Position numbers and translations under genes: made by a program
DNA from: Chitinophaga pinensis
Lineage (GTDB): Bacteria > Bacteroidota > Bacteroidia > Flavobacteriales_D > Crocinitomicaceae
Length of the DNA: 64,000 nucleotides
Assembly: GCA_945902745.1 (NCBI GenBank)
Contig: CAMDNE010000001.1
Coordinates: 248,001 to 312,000, forward strand
Direction of reading: 5' to 3'
The notes under the pieces: generated by a model
The model's database searches: none
Seen by the model: the letters and a program-made list of their open reading frames with translations, nothing else
What the model was told of the DNA's origin: nothing
Part shown: piece after piece, positions 49,175-57,570 of the stretch
How positions within the stretch are numbered: position 1 is the stretch's first letter
Layout: the number at the start of each line of letters is the position of its first letter

Positions 49175-50536
49175 ATGAAATTTTATAATAATATCCTTGA
49201 AACAATTGGAAATACACCTCTTGTAAAATTAAATGTTGTAACCAAAGATGTAAAAGCAACTGTTTTAGCAAAGGTAGAAACAACCAACCCAGGAAATTCT
49301 GTGAAGGACCGAATGGCGATTAAAATGATTGAAGATGCTGAGAAAGCAGGATTTTTAAAACCGGGTGGAACAATCATTGAAGGTACTTCTGGTAATACAG
49401 GAATGGGCTTGGCATTGGGTTGTATCATAAAAGGATATAAATTAATTTGTGTTTTAAACGACAAACAATCCAAAGAAAAAATGGATATATTGAGAGCCGT
49501 AGGAGCAGAGGTAGTTGTTTGTCCAACGGCTGTTGAGCCAACTGATCCTCGTTCATATTATTCAGTTTCAAGAAGATTGGCAGAAGAAACGCCGAATTCT
49601 TGGTATGCGAATCAATACGATAATTTATCGAATAGAACAGCACATTATGAATCGACTGGACCTGAAATTTGGGAACAAACGGGCGGTAAGATTACTCATT
49701 TTGTTGTTGGTGTTGGAACTGGTGGGACTATATCTGGTGTTGGGAAGTATTTGAAAGAGAAAAATCCAAATATTAAGATTTGGGGAATTGATACCTATGG
49801 TTCAGTTTTTAAAAAATACAAGGAAACAGGAATTTTTGATGAAAATGAGATTTACCCATATATCACTGAAGGAATTGGTGAAGATATTCTTCCTGAAAAT
49901 GTAGATTTTGATGTGATTGATTTATTCGAAAAAGTAACAGATAAAGATGCTGCTGTTTATACGAGAAAAATTGCACGTGAAGAAGGAATTTTCGTTGGAA
50001 ATTCAGCTGGTTCTGCAATTAAAGGATTGCTTCAATTAAAGGATCAATTAACAGAAGATGATGTTGTTGTCGTATTGTTTCACGATCATGGTAGTCGCTA
50101 TGTTGGAAAGATGTTCAACGATGATTGGATGCGTGAAAGAGGGTTTTTAGATGAAGAATTTAAAACTGCAGGAGAATTAGTTGCTCAGCATAGAAATACA
50201 CCTTTAGTTACAGTTTATGCGGAAGAACTTGTTTCACATGCAATTGCTGCGATGCGCAAATTTTCTATCTCACAAATTCCAGTTATGAAAGATGGGAAAT
50301 TTGTTGGATCTATTGATGAAAGCGATGTTTACCAAGTATTAGTAGAAAATCCTGAATTAAGAAATGCGGCAATTTCCACAATAATGAAAGCTCCTTTCCC
50401 AACCGTTAAGGCAGCAACTCATTTGGATGAATTGTGTAAATTAATAAACAAAAATACGCCAGCGGTATTGGTTGAAATGCCAGAAGGTGGACATCATATT
50501 GTGACACGTTATGATATAATTTCTGCAATGTCTTAA
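49175..50536 (+). CDS. Cystathionine beta-synthase-like PLP enzyme with CBS-domain pair
   Basis: A 453-residue enzyme. The N-terminal PLP fold (about 1-320) belongs to the cysteine synthase/cystathionine beta-synthase family: ETIGNTPLVKL, NPGNSVKDRMA with the PLP lysine (about K44), GTSGNTGMGLAL, and the phosphate-binding loop GVGTGGTISG. The C-terminal ~125 residues form two CBS domains (ISQIPVMKDGKFVGSIDESDVY, split across a longer stretch), usually a regulatory adenosyl-ligand site. The architecture fits cystathionine beta-synthase in transsulfuration rather than plain cysteine synthase, but the sequence alone does not prove the substrate. The next gene overlaps by 1 nt (TAATG). Confidence 0.92.
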   Translation: MKFYNNILETIGNTPLVKLNVVTKDVKATVLAKVETTNPGNSVKDRMAIKMIEDAEKAGFLKPGGTIIEGTSGNTGMGLALGCIIKGYKLICVLNDKQSKEKMDILRAVGAEVVVCPTAVEPTDPRSYYSVSRRLAEETPNSWYANQYDNLSNRTAHYESTGPEIWEQTGGKITHFVVGVGTGGTISGVGKYLKEKNPNIKIWGIDTYGSVFKKYKETGIFDENEIYPYITEGIGEDILPENVDFDVIDLFEKVTDKDAAVYTRKIAREEGIFVGNSAGSAIKGLLQLKDQLTEDDVVVVLFHDHGSRYVGKMFNDDWMRERGFLDEEFKTAGELVAQHRNTPLVTVYAEELVSHAIAAMRKFSISQIPVMKDGKFVGSIDESDVYQVLVENPELRNAAISTIMKAPFPTVKAATHLDELCKLINKNTPAVLVEMPEGGHHIVTRYDIISAMS

Positions 50537-51321
50537 TGGCAAAACAGTTCACAGATCAAATGAATAATACAATCCGACTGGAAGAAATTCCAAGTCGGAT
50601 TGTTTCTTTAGTGCCTTCTCAAACAGAATTGTTGTATGATTTGGGATTGGGAGACAAAGTTGTTGGAATAACAAAATTTTGCATTCATCCAGAAAGTTGG
50701 TTCAAAAATAGAACACGAGTAGGAGGAACCAAACAACTCAATATTGATGTGATTCATTCTTTGAAACCAGACCTAATTATCGGAAACAAAGAAGAAAACA
50801 CGAAAGAAGATATTGAATTATTGCAAAAGATTGCACCTGTTTGGATGAGTGATATTTCAACCTTGGATGAAGCGTATGAAATGATAAATCAGATTGGTGA
50901 TTTGACAAACGCTAGTAGTATTTCGGATCAAATTGTTACAGAAATTAAACGAGAATTCTCAAAAATACCAACTTCTAGTTCTAATAAAAGTGTACTTTAT
51001 TTTATTTGGAAAAACCCTTATTTTGTAGCTGGAACAAATACATTTATTAATTCAATAATAAGCGAGTTAGGATTCGAAAACTTTTGTCGAGAAGAACGTT
51101 ATCCGGAAGTGAAAAATGAGGGTGATAATTCTCCAGACTATATTTTCTTGAGTTCAGAGCCATATCCTTTTAAAAAAGAAGATGTCGTTGAAATTGAAGA
51201 GCAATATCCTCAGTCAAAAGTTGTGATTATTGATGGTGAGATGTTTTCTTGGTACGGCTCAAGATTGAAATATGCGCCTAACTATTTTATCAAATTAATT
51301 CAACAATTGACCAACAAGTAA
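50536..51321 (+). CDS. Helical-backbone metal receptor (BtuF/FhuD-like), no signal peptide
   Basis: A 261-residue protein of the cluster A-III substrate-binding family: IPSRIVSLVPSQTELLYDLG, VGGTKQLNIDVIHSLKPDLI, then a long helical backbone and a second lobe (VLYFIWKNPYFVAGTNTF). These normally bind vitamin B12 or ferric siderophores outside the inner membrane, yet this one has no signal peptide (MAKQFTDQMNNT), so it appears cytoplasmic. It is translationally coupled to the PLP enzyme upstream (TAATG overlap). Its 3' end overlaps the convergent gene at 51295 by 27 nt. Confidence 0.85.
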   Translation: MAKQFTDQMNNTIRLEEIPSRIVSLVPSQTELLYDLGLGDKVVGITKFCIHPESWFKNRTRVGGTKQLNIDVIHSLKPDLIIGNKEENTKEDIELLQKIAPVWMSDISTLDEAYEMINQIGDLTNASSISDQIVTEIKREFSKIPTSSSNKSVLYFIWKNPYFVAGTNTFINSIISELGFENFCREERYPEVKNEGDNSPDYIFLSSEPYPFKKEDVVEIEEQYPQSKVVIIDGEMFSWYGSRLKYAPNYFIKLIQQLTNK

Positions 51322-52662
51322 AAATTTAATTAGCTCATTCATTGGATAATGATCTTTTGTGAATTTTAATTTTCCTTTTATATCAACATTGTTTTTAGTT
51401 TTCTTAACAAAACTCAAATTTAATGATTCGGTGTGCTTTGCTAAATTTTTACTTGCACTATAAATTGGCATCATTTCCAGAAATGCAGTCATCATTCCTC
51501 CTCCTTTGATGGTCGTTAGCGCTTTTAAATTTCCTTCAATCTTAACTACTTCATTCGAATTCACTGTTTTGAAAGTGGGGTTTTCAGTTATTCCAATGTA
51601 AATTGATTTTGAATTAATTTGTTTAAAAAATAATTTTTCTTCTTGAAAAGAGATGTGATTTTTTTGAAGTGAATAATCTAAATACGTAATTAATTCTGGC
51701 GAAGAAAGAAGTTCTTGAATAGAGAAATCTTTGTTAAACTGGATCACTAATTCGATTTGAGGAATTACAAAAAATCCGGAAGAATGATTAATTATCTTTG
51801 TTTCAATGAGGTTCAATGAAATGGTATTAATTGAAGGAAGTGTAAGCGAAAATTGTTTCAACCATCCATTGAGTGAATCAACAAGAACGGTCGGGATAAT
51901 TGTACTTGAAAAATGAATTCCTTTAGGTTCAATTATTTTCGTTAATGGGTTAATTGCAGTTGTATTTTTTGAATTGAGATCAAGTTTGCCAGAAAGAAAT
52001 AAACTATTTTCTTGTAATTCAAACAAAACCGTGGATTTTCCAAAATAGGTAGATTCTCCAAAGTTGCTGCTTTTTGAATACGTTTCAATAAATTTCCCAG
52101 GCCCATGATGAGCAATGAATTTTACTGACGCATTATTAGAACTTGTTTTTACAATGTTATCTGCAATTTTTTTTAATTCTGAAATTGGAATTTGATCTTT
52201 GAAGCTGGAATAATTAAAAATCACACCTACATCATTGTGACAGGAAAAAACACTTTTTGAACCATTCAAATTTTTGTTAAAAAGACGCTCGTTATTAACA
52301 TTGACAAGAATTCCTTGTATAAATGTATTTTTAAATGGTAGTTCAAACACAACAATATCTGATAAATAATCAATACCATAGTTCTTGAATTGACCTTCAT
52401 TTTTCAGATTTTTTGAGATCGATTGCTGTAACAAGGAAATAACAACTTCATCTTTTGATTCTAAGAAAATGGAAAAAAGTGTTTTTTCGGCTAATTCTCG
52501 CCCATCAATTCGTAATGCAAAACTTGCATTATCAGGGATGTGTAGCGTGTTGTTGTTTGCGTTTTTTGCTAAAATTGCTTGATTGAAAAAGAGAAAAAGC
52601 CAAGCGAAAACTAGTAGAACAATAATTGATAAGAATTGGAAAAAGCTTTTTCTAAAATACAT
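51295..52662 (-). CDS. Hypothetical membrane-anchored protein
   Basis: A 455-residue protein with one N-terminal membrane helix (about residues 10-32, FLSIIVLLVFAWLFLFFNQA), after which the chain is probably periplasmic. The body is a mix of beta strands and helices with repeated SIYIGITENP- and IPDNASFALRID-like stretches; I recognise no family. Lysine- and asparagine-rich composition is normal for the region. It is divergent from the acyltransferase gene 42 nt away and overlaps the convergent metal-receptor gene by 27 nt. Confidence 0.75.
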   Translation of the reverse strand: MYFRKSFFQFLSIIVLLVFAWLFLFFNQAILAKNANNNTLHIPDNASFALRIDGRELAEKTLFSIFLESKDEVVISLLQQSISKNLKNEGQFKNYGIDYLSDIVVFELPFKNTFIQGILVNVNNERLFNKNLNGSKSVFSCHNDVGVIFNYSSFKDQIPISELKKIADNIVKTSSNNASVKFIAHHGPGKFIETYSKSSNFGESTYFGKSTVLFELQENSLFLSGKLDLNSKNTTAINPLTKIIEPKGIHFSSTIIPTVLVDSLNGWLKQFSLTLPSINTISLNLIETKIINHSSGFFVIPQIELVIQFNKDFSIQELLSSPELITYLDYSLQKNHISFQEEKLFFKQINSKSIYIGITENPTFKTVNSNEVVKIEGNLKALTTIKGGGMMTAFLEMMPIYSASKNLAKHTESLNLSFVKKTKNNVDIKGKLKFTKDHYPMNELIKFLLVGQLLN

Positions 52663-52693
52663 GAGGTAAAAGTAAAAGTATTTGTTTAATACT

Positions 52694-52701
52694 TAACTTT
52701 G
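52694..52701 (+). promoter_or_regulatory. -7 promoter element of the acyltransferase gene
   Basis: TAACTTTG matches TAnnTTTG and ends 3 nt before ATG 52705. Confidence 0.45.
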
Positions 52702-52704
52702 CGT

Positions 52705-53247
52705 ATGAAATATTTAGTGCGCTTTCTTTTAAAATTATTCGGTTGGAAAATAGACCAACATTCTCCTGAAGGAATTGATAAATGTGTAATAGTTGTTGGT
52801 CCGCATACCTCAAACTGGGATTTTATTATTGGTAGAATGGCTTTTGTGATGTATGGCTTAAAACCAAAAATATTAATTAAAAAAGAATTGTTTTTTCCAC
52901 CATTAGGTTGGTTGATGAGAGCAATTGGTGGTATTCCAGTTGATAGAAAGAAAAATAACAACATTACAGATTTGGCTGTAAAGCTCTTCAATGAAAATGA
53001 GAAATTATATATGGTTTTTACTCCTGAAGGAACGAGAAGCTATAATCCAAATTGGAAAAAAGGATTTTATTATATTGCTATAAAAGCTAAAGTGCCTGTT
53101 TATATCTGTTACATGGATTATCAAAAGAAAATTGGTGGATTTCACAGTATTTTCCATCCGACAGGGAATGTTGATGCAGATATTGCATACATAAAAAGTG
53201 TAATGGGACAATTTAAAGGAAGATTTCCTGAAAATGGAGTTTACTGA
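52705..53247 (+). CDS. 1-acyl-sn-glycerol-3-phosphate acyltransferase family protein
   Basis: A 180-residue acyltransferase of the PlsC superfamily. The catalytic HX4D motif is GPHTSNWDF (about 32-40) and the substrate motif FTPEGTRS is at about 112-119; GGIPVDR between them is motif II. It probably transfers acyl chains to a lipid at the inner membrane. It is shorter than classic PlsC (about 240) but typical of this Bacteroidota subfamily. I start at ATG 52705; an in-frame TTG (52699) lies in the promoter element. The 3' end overlaps the convergent DUF5522 gene by 7 nt. Confidence 0.92.
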   Translation: MKYLVRFLLKLFGWKIDQHSPEGIDKCVIVVGPHTSNWDFIIGRMAFVMYGLKPKILIKKELFFPPLGWLMRAIGGIPVDRKKNNNITDLAVKLFNENEKLYMVFTPEGTRSYNPNWKKGFYYIAIKAKVPVYICYMDYQKKIGGFHSIFHPTGNVDADIAYIKSVMGQFKGRFPENGVY

Positions 53248-53432
53248 TTTTTTTTAATTTCACCCGTCTTTTTATCGTAACCATAAGGGCAATGTTTACA
53301 GCCACTTTTGCAACAATAACCTCTTTTTAAATGATATTTTTCAGTAAAAACAACATATCCTTCAGGACTCAAGTAATAATCTTCTTCAGTTAATTGTGAT
53401 TTTTTTGAAAAGCCTGACATATCATTTTCCAT
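53241..53432 (-). CDS. DUF5522 small cysteine-rich protein
   Basis: A 63-residue protein of the DUF5522 family. The C-terminal half carries YHLKRGYCCKSGCKHCPYGY, a four-cysteine cluster (CC-x3-C-x2-C) that probably binds zinc or another metal; the rest is short and charged. Its function is unknown; related domains occur fused to or beside oxidoreductases. It overlaps the acyltransferase gene's 3' end by 7 nt and has a TAACTTTG element (53437-53444, minus strand) 4 nt before its ATG. Confidence 0.93.
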   Translation of the reverse strand: MENDMSGFSKKSQLTEEDYYLSPEGYVVFTEKYHLKRGYCCKSGCKHCPYGYDKKTGEIKKNQ

Positions 53433-53436
53433 ATAA

Positions 53437-53444
53437 CAAAGTTA
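53437..53444 (-). promoter_or_regulatory. -7 promoter element of the DUF5522 gene
   Basis: TAACTTTG on the minus strand ends 4 nt before ATG 53432; a TTG (complement of 53463-53465) lies 18 nt further upstream as a possible -33 element. Confidence 0.5.
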
Positions 53445-53471
53445 CCAATTTTATAAACGACTCAATTCAGA

Positions 53472-54401
53472 ATGTTTGACTTAGAAAATTCGATTACACA
53501 AAAAGTGGAGTTAGAAACCTTAAACAAGCGTTCAATTGACTTATTTATAAAAAGAGATGATCTTATTGATCAACATGTATCTGGAAATAAATGGAGAAAA
53601 TTGAAATACAATGTGGATTATGCCATTCAAATGAAAAACAAAGGAATACTGACCTTTGGAGGAGCATTTTCAAATCATCTTTTGGCTACAGCCGCTGCTT
53701 GTCATAAAATAGGAATAAAATCAATTGGAATTGTACGAGGTGAGGAGTTATCTATTGATTCAAACGATACATTAAAGAATTGTTCATTAATGGGAATGCA
53801 ATTGGTTTTTGTTTCTAGAGAAAATTATTCTTTGAGAAATGAAAAAGCGTTTCAAGAAGAATTATCGTTTAAATATTCCAATTTTCATATTGTTCCTGAA
53901 GGTGGAAGTAATTATTATGGGTTAATCGGCTGTCAACAAATACTTCTAGAAACACCAAACGATTATGATTATATCTTCGTTGCACAAGGAACGACAACTA
54001 CAAGTGCTGGGATTTTAATGGCTATTCCTGAAAAAACAAAAATGAATGTTGTGCCAGTCTTAAAAGGATTTGATGCTATGGCAGAAATGAAAAACCTATT
54101 TAATCATTCGGGAATAGAAACGTCTTTTGCTATAGAGTTGTTGAATAGAGTAGAGGTATTAACAGATTATCACTTTGGAGGATATGGGAAGTACACGCTA
54201 GAACTCCTCGACTTCATGGAAACGTTTTATGAACAAACAACGATTCCACTGGATCCTGTTTATACTGGAAAAACCATGTATGCGTTGTTTGACTGGATCG
54301 AGAAATTCAATATTTCAAATTGCTCCATTCTTTTTATTCATACTGGAGGAATTCAAGGCGGTAAAATGATCGCAAAAAAAGAGGGCAGAACATTTAGTTA
54401 A
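53472..54401 (+). CDS. PLP-dependent ACC deaminase/D-cysteine desulfhydrase family enzyme
   Basis: A 309-residue fold-type II PLP enzyme. IKRDDLIDQHVSGNKWRKLKY (split in family alignments around the PLP lysine in SGNKWRKL) and TFGGAFSNHLLATAAACH are the family signatures; the glycine-rich phosphate loop is AQGTTTTSAGIL and IHTGGIQGG lies near the C-terminus. The likely reaction is a deamination or desulfhydration, such as D-cysteine breakdown to pyruvate, ammonia and sulfide; the family also includes ACC deaminases. It is monocistronic, starting 39 nt after the divergent DUF5522 gene. Confidence 0.9.
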   Translation: MFDLENSITQKVELETLNKRSIDLFIKRDDLIDQHVSGNKWRKLKYNVDYAIQMKNKGILTFGGAFSNHLLATAAACHKIGIKSIGIVRGEELSIDSNDTLKNCSLMGMQLVFVSRENYSLRNEKAFQEELSFKYSNFHIVPEGGSNYYGLIGCQQILLETPNDYDYIFVAQGTTTTSAGILMAIPEKTKMNVVPVLKGFDAMAEMKNLFNHSGIETSFAIELLNRVEVLTDYHFGGYGKYTLELLDFMETFYEQTTIPLDPVYTGKTMYALFDWIEKFNISNCSILFIHTGGIQGGKMIAKKEGRTFS

Positions 54402-54444
54402 TGCCTGCCCAATTTTATAATGAAACGCTGGTTAAAAGATGAAT

Positions 54445-55494
54445 TTACAATCCTCCACCTCCGCCTTTCCAACGGAATAACTTTTTGTCACCTATTTTTG
54501 AATTTGGATCATTAATAATTGAATACTTCAAGAATAATTCAACTCCTCCAGAAGATCTAGTTGCTGTGCTCAACTTAGATAAATTGACATCATAACTTAC
54601 ACCGAATTTAAAACCATTTGTTTTAAAAGCTGCTGAAATAATAAAGGCATCTTTCCAACGCATGAAAAATCCATATGAAATAAAGGAACGTTGAACATAA
54701 TTAGTCCGCTGTGAACTTTCAAATAATTCATGGTCAAAATAAGTCCCAACTAAAATATTATAATTAGGTCCCATTAAAGTAACTAATGCTTGAGGTGAAA
54801 TTCCGAAACGTCTTTGGGAATCAAATTTTGTCGCACTAACGTGAAAGTTGAACTGTCTGAACATTCCATTTCCGTTCGAAGAGTAATTTATAGCCGATGG
54901 ATTTAGGTGATTCACAGAAAATCCTGCTGATATATATGAGGTTGCATCAAATTTGTGTTTAAAAAGCATACCTGAACCTAAATCGAATGAAGAAGCTTTT
55001 TGTAAAGATGTTTCGCCATTAAGTAATGTTTGATCGAATGTTGTACCATTCCATTGGTTGTCCCATGTTTGATTCCCTCCAATTGTTTGAGAATAAAATC
55101 CTGGGGAAATACCTATTGATAAAGAGCTTTTTCTATCGAGTTGAATATTATAAGCTATTGGAACTGAAAAACTATTTGTTGTTAATTTAGAATCCCCTGT
55201 TTGGTCATTATAAAAATTAACACCAATCCCCAAATGACTTTCAGTAACTTGACTAGTTGTAATTCTAGTGTCAAAGGAAAAAGTATTTGTACGCATAGCA
55301 CTTCCGTTCAAGGGTAGCCATTGCATTCTGAAATTTGTCAATAAACGTGCATTTTCATCCATTACACCAACGGCACCGGGATTAAATTGAGCAGCATTTT
55401 CATTCCACATGCTTAAATGTTTGTCTTGTTGCGCAAGAGTATTCAATGACAAAATGAATGTCAAAATACTTATATATATTATTCTTGTTCCCAT
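54445..55494 (-). CDS. Type IX secretion system PorP/SprF family outer-membrane protein
   Basis: A 349-residue exported beta-barrel. The signal peptide (IIYISILTFILSLNTLAQQ) is followed by HLSMWNENAAQFNPGAVG, the PorP/SprF N-terminal signature, and strands typical of the family up to the aromatic end. In Flavobacterium johnsoniae SprF is needed for secretion and surface attachment of the adhesin SprB. Here the gene starts 5 nt after the stop of a T9SS type B cargo gene, the same arrangement, so it is probably the dedicated partner of that protein. Confidence 0.92.
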   Translation of the reverse strand: MGTRIIYISILTFILSLNTLAQQDKHLSMWNENAAQFNPGAVGVMDENARLLTNFRMQWLPLNGSAMRTNTFSFDTRITTSQVTESHLGIGVNFYNDQTGDSKLTTNSFSVPIAYNIQLDRKSSLSIGISPGFYSQTIGGNQTWDNQWNGTTFDQTLLNGETSLQKASSFDLGSGMLFKHKFDATSYISAGFSVNHLNPSAINYSSNGNGMFRQFNFHVSATKFDSQRRFGISPQALVTLMGPNYNILVGTYFDHELFESSQRTNYVQRSFISYGFFMRWKDAFIISAAFKTNGFKFGVSYDVNLSKLSTATRSSGGVELFLKYSIINDPNSKIGDKKLFRWKGGGGGL

Positions 55495-55499
55495 AATTC

Positions 55500-56627
55500 T
55501 TATCTTACTAATGTTACATTACCGTTTGTTGAACCTGTTGTTCCATCAAAAAGTTCATAGTCCAAAGTATAAACAAACACCCCAGCGTTTTCATCTTTAC
55601 CATTAAAACTGCCATCCCAACCTATGTTAGGGTCAATGGATTCAAAAACTAATTGCCCATAGCGGTTAAAAATTCTAAATGTCATAGATGTTATCAGTTT
55701 GTCTTGGAAACTTCTGACGTATAAAACATCATTCTCAGAATTTCCATCAGGTGAAAACATATTTGGTACACCAACTTTGAAACCACCAACAGGAGTATTA
55801 ATCGTAATTTTAAGGGTGTCAGTAACAATACAATTTTCACTTGTTGTAAAGGTAGCGGTGTAAATTGTTGTTAAAACTGCTGTTATATCTGCCGTTGAAC
55901 AATCCGAAGATGTGCAGCTTAAATTTGCAATTTGACTTACAGGATTGGAAGACCAAGTTAAATTACCTATAGATAAAGGAACAACTGCCGCTGTAACTGA
56001 AACCAATGTGCCTGGATCAACGGGTATAACATTTGTGCCACTTGCCGTAATAGTAGGTGGTACGACAACAGTTATGTTTTGAGAATAAGTATTGTTTCCA
56101 AATGCATTTGTAACCAAAAGCGATGTGTTATGAGTTCCAGGATTACTATAACAAATATTACCTGGAGTTTGAGCTGTGGAGCTAGAAGGGGTTCCACCAT
56201 TAAATGTCCATAAATACGTTGTTACTCCAACCGAAGTGGAGTTGTTAGTATAGGTAATACAGTCTGTTGGACATATTGTATTGTCTGAAATGGAAAACGC
56301 TGCAGTTGGGGTGCTGCACATTGTTACCGTAATTTGAATGGTAGTATCATCTATTCCAAAATCATCAGCTACTTGTAACCAAACATTAAACGTTCCAACA
56401 AAAGGGAAAGAAATACTGTGTGGACCAGCAGTATTTGCTGTTCCTGGTAGACCACTTCCAAATGACCAAGTCCAAGTATCAACATTGGTTCCCGTACTTG
56501 CATCATTGAAAATTATAGATTGTCCAGCGCAAACAGTTGTTGATGAAGGAGCAATAATTGCAACCGGTTGAGCAAATACAACATTGCAAATTGCAACTAT
56601 AAAGAGTAGTGTAAAAATATGCCTCAT
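55500..56627 (-). CDS. PKD-domain T9SS cargo with gliding-motility-associated C-terminal (type B) domain
   Basis: A 375-residue secreted protein. A signal peptide (MRHIFTLLFIVAICNVVFA) precedes two PKD-like beta-sandwich domains (about 20-105, WTWSFGSGLPGTANTAG, and 108-195, YLWTFNGGTPSSSTA), a third Ig-like region, and the type B sorting domain (about 285-375): VGVPNMFSPDGNSENDVLYV, FRIFNRYGQLVFES and GWDGSFNGKDENAGVFVYTL. It is likely anchored at or released from the cell surface as a small adhesin or matrix protein, helped by the SprF-like gene immediately downstream. Confidence 0.93.
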   Translation of the reverse strand: MRHIFTLLFIVAICNVVFAQPVAIIAPSSTTVCAGQSIIFNDASTGTNVDTWTWSFGSGLPGTANTAGPHSISFPFVGTFNVWLQVADDFGIDDTTIQITVTMCSTPTAAFSISDNTICPTDCITYTNNSTSVGVTTYLWTFNGGTPSSSTAQTPGNICYSNPGTHNTSLLVTNAFGNNTYSQNITVVVPPTITASGTNVIPVDPGTLVSVTAAVVPLSIGNLTWSSNPVSQIANLSCTSSDCSTADITAVLTTIYTATFTTSENCIVTDTLKITINTPVGGFKVGVPNMFSPDGNSENDVLYVRSFQDKLITSMTFRIFNRYGQLVFESIDPNIGWDGSFNGKDENAGVFVYTLDYELFDGTTGSTNGNVTLVR

Positions 56628-56704
56628 ACAAGTAGTGTTTGGTTAATGAATTCTGAATATAAAAAAATCTTTTCAATTAGCAATACGCACTAAAAGGAAA
56701 AAGG

Positions 56705-57559
56705 TTAAGAAATAAGTTGAATTATTTGTTTTGCCTCCTTAACATCATGAACTCTAAGTATCGAAGCACCTTTTAAAATTGCTTGAGTATTAAGAATTGT
56801 TGTGCCATTTAAAGAGTCATTAATGGATGAATTTAATTTTTTATGAATCATCGATTTTCTGGATAAACCAACTAAAATAGGCCGTTCAAGTATGTGAAAC
56901 AATTCTAAATTCTTAAGGATTGAGTAATTTTGTTCAAGTGTTTTTCCAAATCCAAATCCAGGATCAATAATTACGTCAACAATTCCTCTGTTCTTTAATT
57001 GTATTAATTTATTAGAGAAATAATAAATCATATCGCGGTAAATATTTTCATTGATATTAGGAACATGCATTTGATCAAATTCAGGATTTACATGCATTAA
57101 AATATAAGGCGTCGTTGTTTCAGAAATAACATCTAACAAATCTGGATCGTAATGAAAACCACTAATGTCATTTATTATATCGACTCCTAAATCAATACCT
57201 CTTCTTGCAACTTTTCCTCGAAAGGTATCAAGTGTCAAAAGTACCGTTGGGAATTCCTTTTTTATTAAAGAAATTGGTTCCGAAATTCTATTTAGTTCTT
57301 CTTCCAACGAAACTATTTCCGCACCAGGTTTTGTAGAATAACCGCCAATGTCAACAAAGTCAGCACCATCATTAATCATTTGACTAACAGTAGAAAGCAA
57401 TGTGCTTTCATTCGTTTTTCTACTGTTTGAATAAAATGAATCGGGAGTAACATTGACTATCCCCATAACTTTAGGTTGACTTAAGTCAATTAATTTATCC
57501 TTCACCCGAAGGTAATTGTTTTTTGGAAAATGTGTATCTTCAACCTTTGAAAAGCCCAT
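56705..57559 (-). CDS. folP: Dihydropteroate synthase
   Basis: A 284-residue TIM-barrel enzyme of folate synthesis that joins 6-hydroxymethyl-dihydropterin pyrophosphate and p-aminobenzoate; it is the sulfonamide target. Motifs are KVMGIVNVTPDSFY (about 35-48), DGADFVDIGGYSTKPGA, VIDPGFGFGKT and LVGLSRKSMI. I choose ATG 57559, because the upstream in-frame part overlaps the divergent DUF1599 gene. The two genes start only 11 nt apart on opposite strands, so each promoter must lie inside the other's coding region. Confidence 0.96.
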   Translation of the reverse strand: MGFSKVEDTHFPKNNYLRVKDKLIDLSQPKVMGIVNVTPDSFYSNSRKTNESTLLSTVSQMINDGADFVDIGGYSTKPGAEIVSLEEELNRISEPISLIKKEFPTVLLTLDTFRGKVARRGIDLGVDIINDISGFHYDPDLLDVISETTTPYILMHVNPEFDQMHVPNINENIYRDMIYYFSNKLIQLKNRGIVDVIIDPGFGFGKTLEQNYSILKNLELFHILERPILVGLSRKSMIHKKLNSSINDSLNGTTILNTQAILKGASILRVHDVKEAKQIIQLIS

Positions 57560-57570
57560 TGATAAATATA

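Noticed and set aside
49175-50536. Cysteate synthase for sulfonolipids
   Set aside because: The paired CBS domains fit cystathionine beta-synthase better, and no sulfonolipid genes are adjacent.
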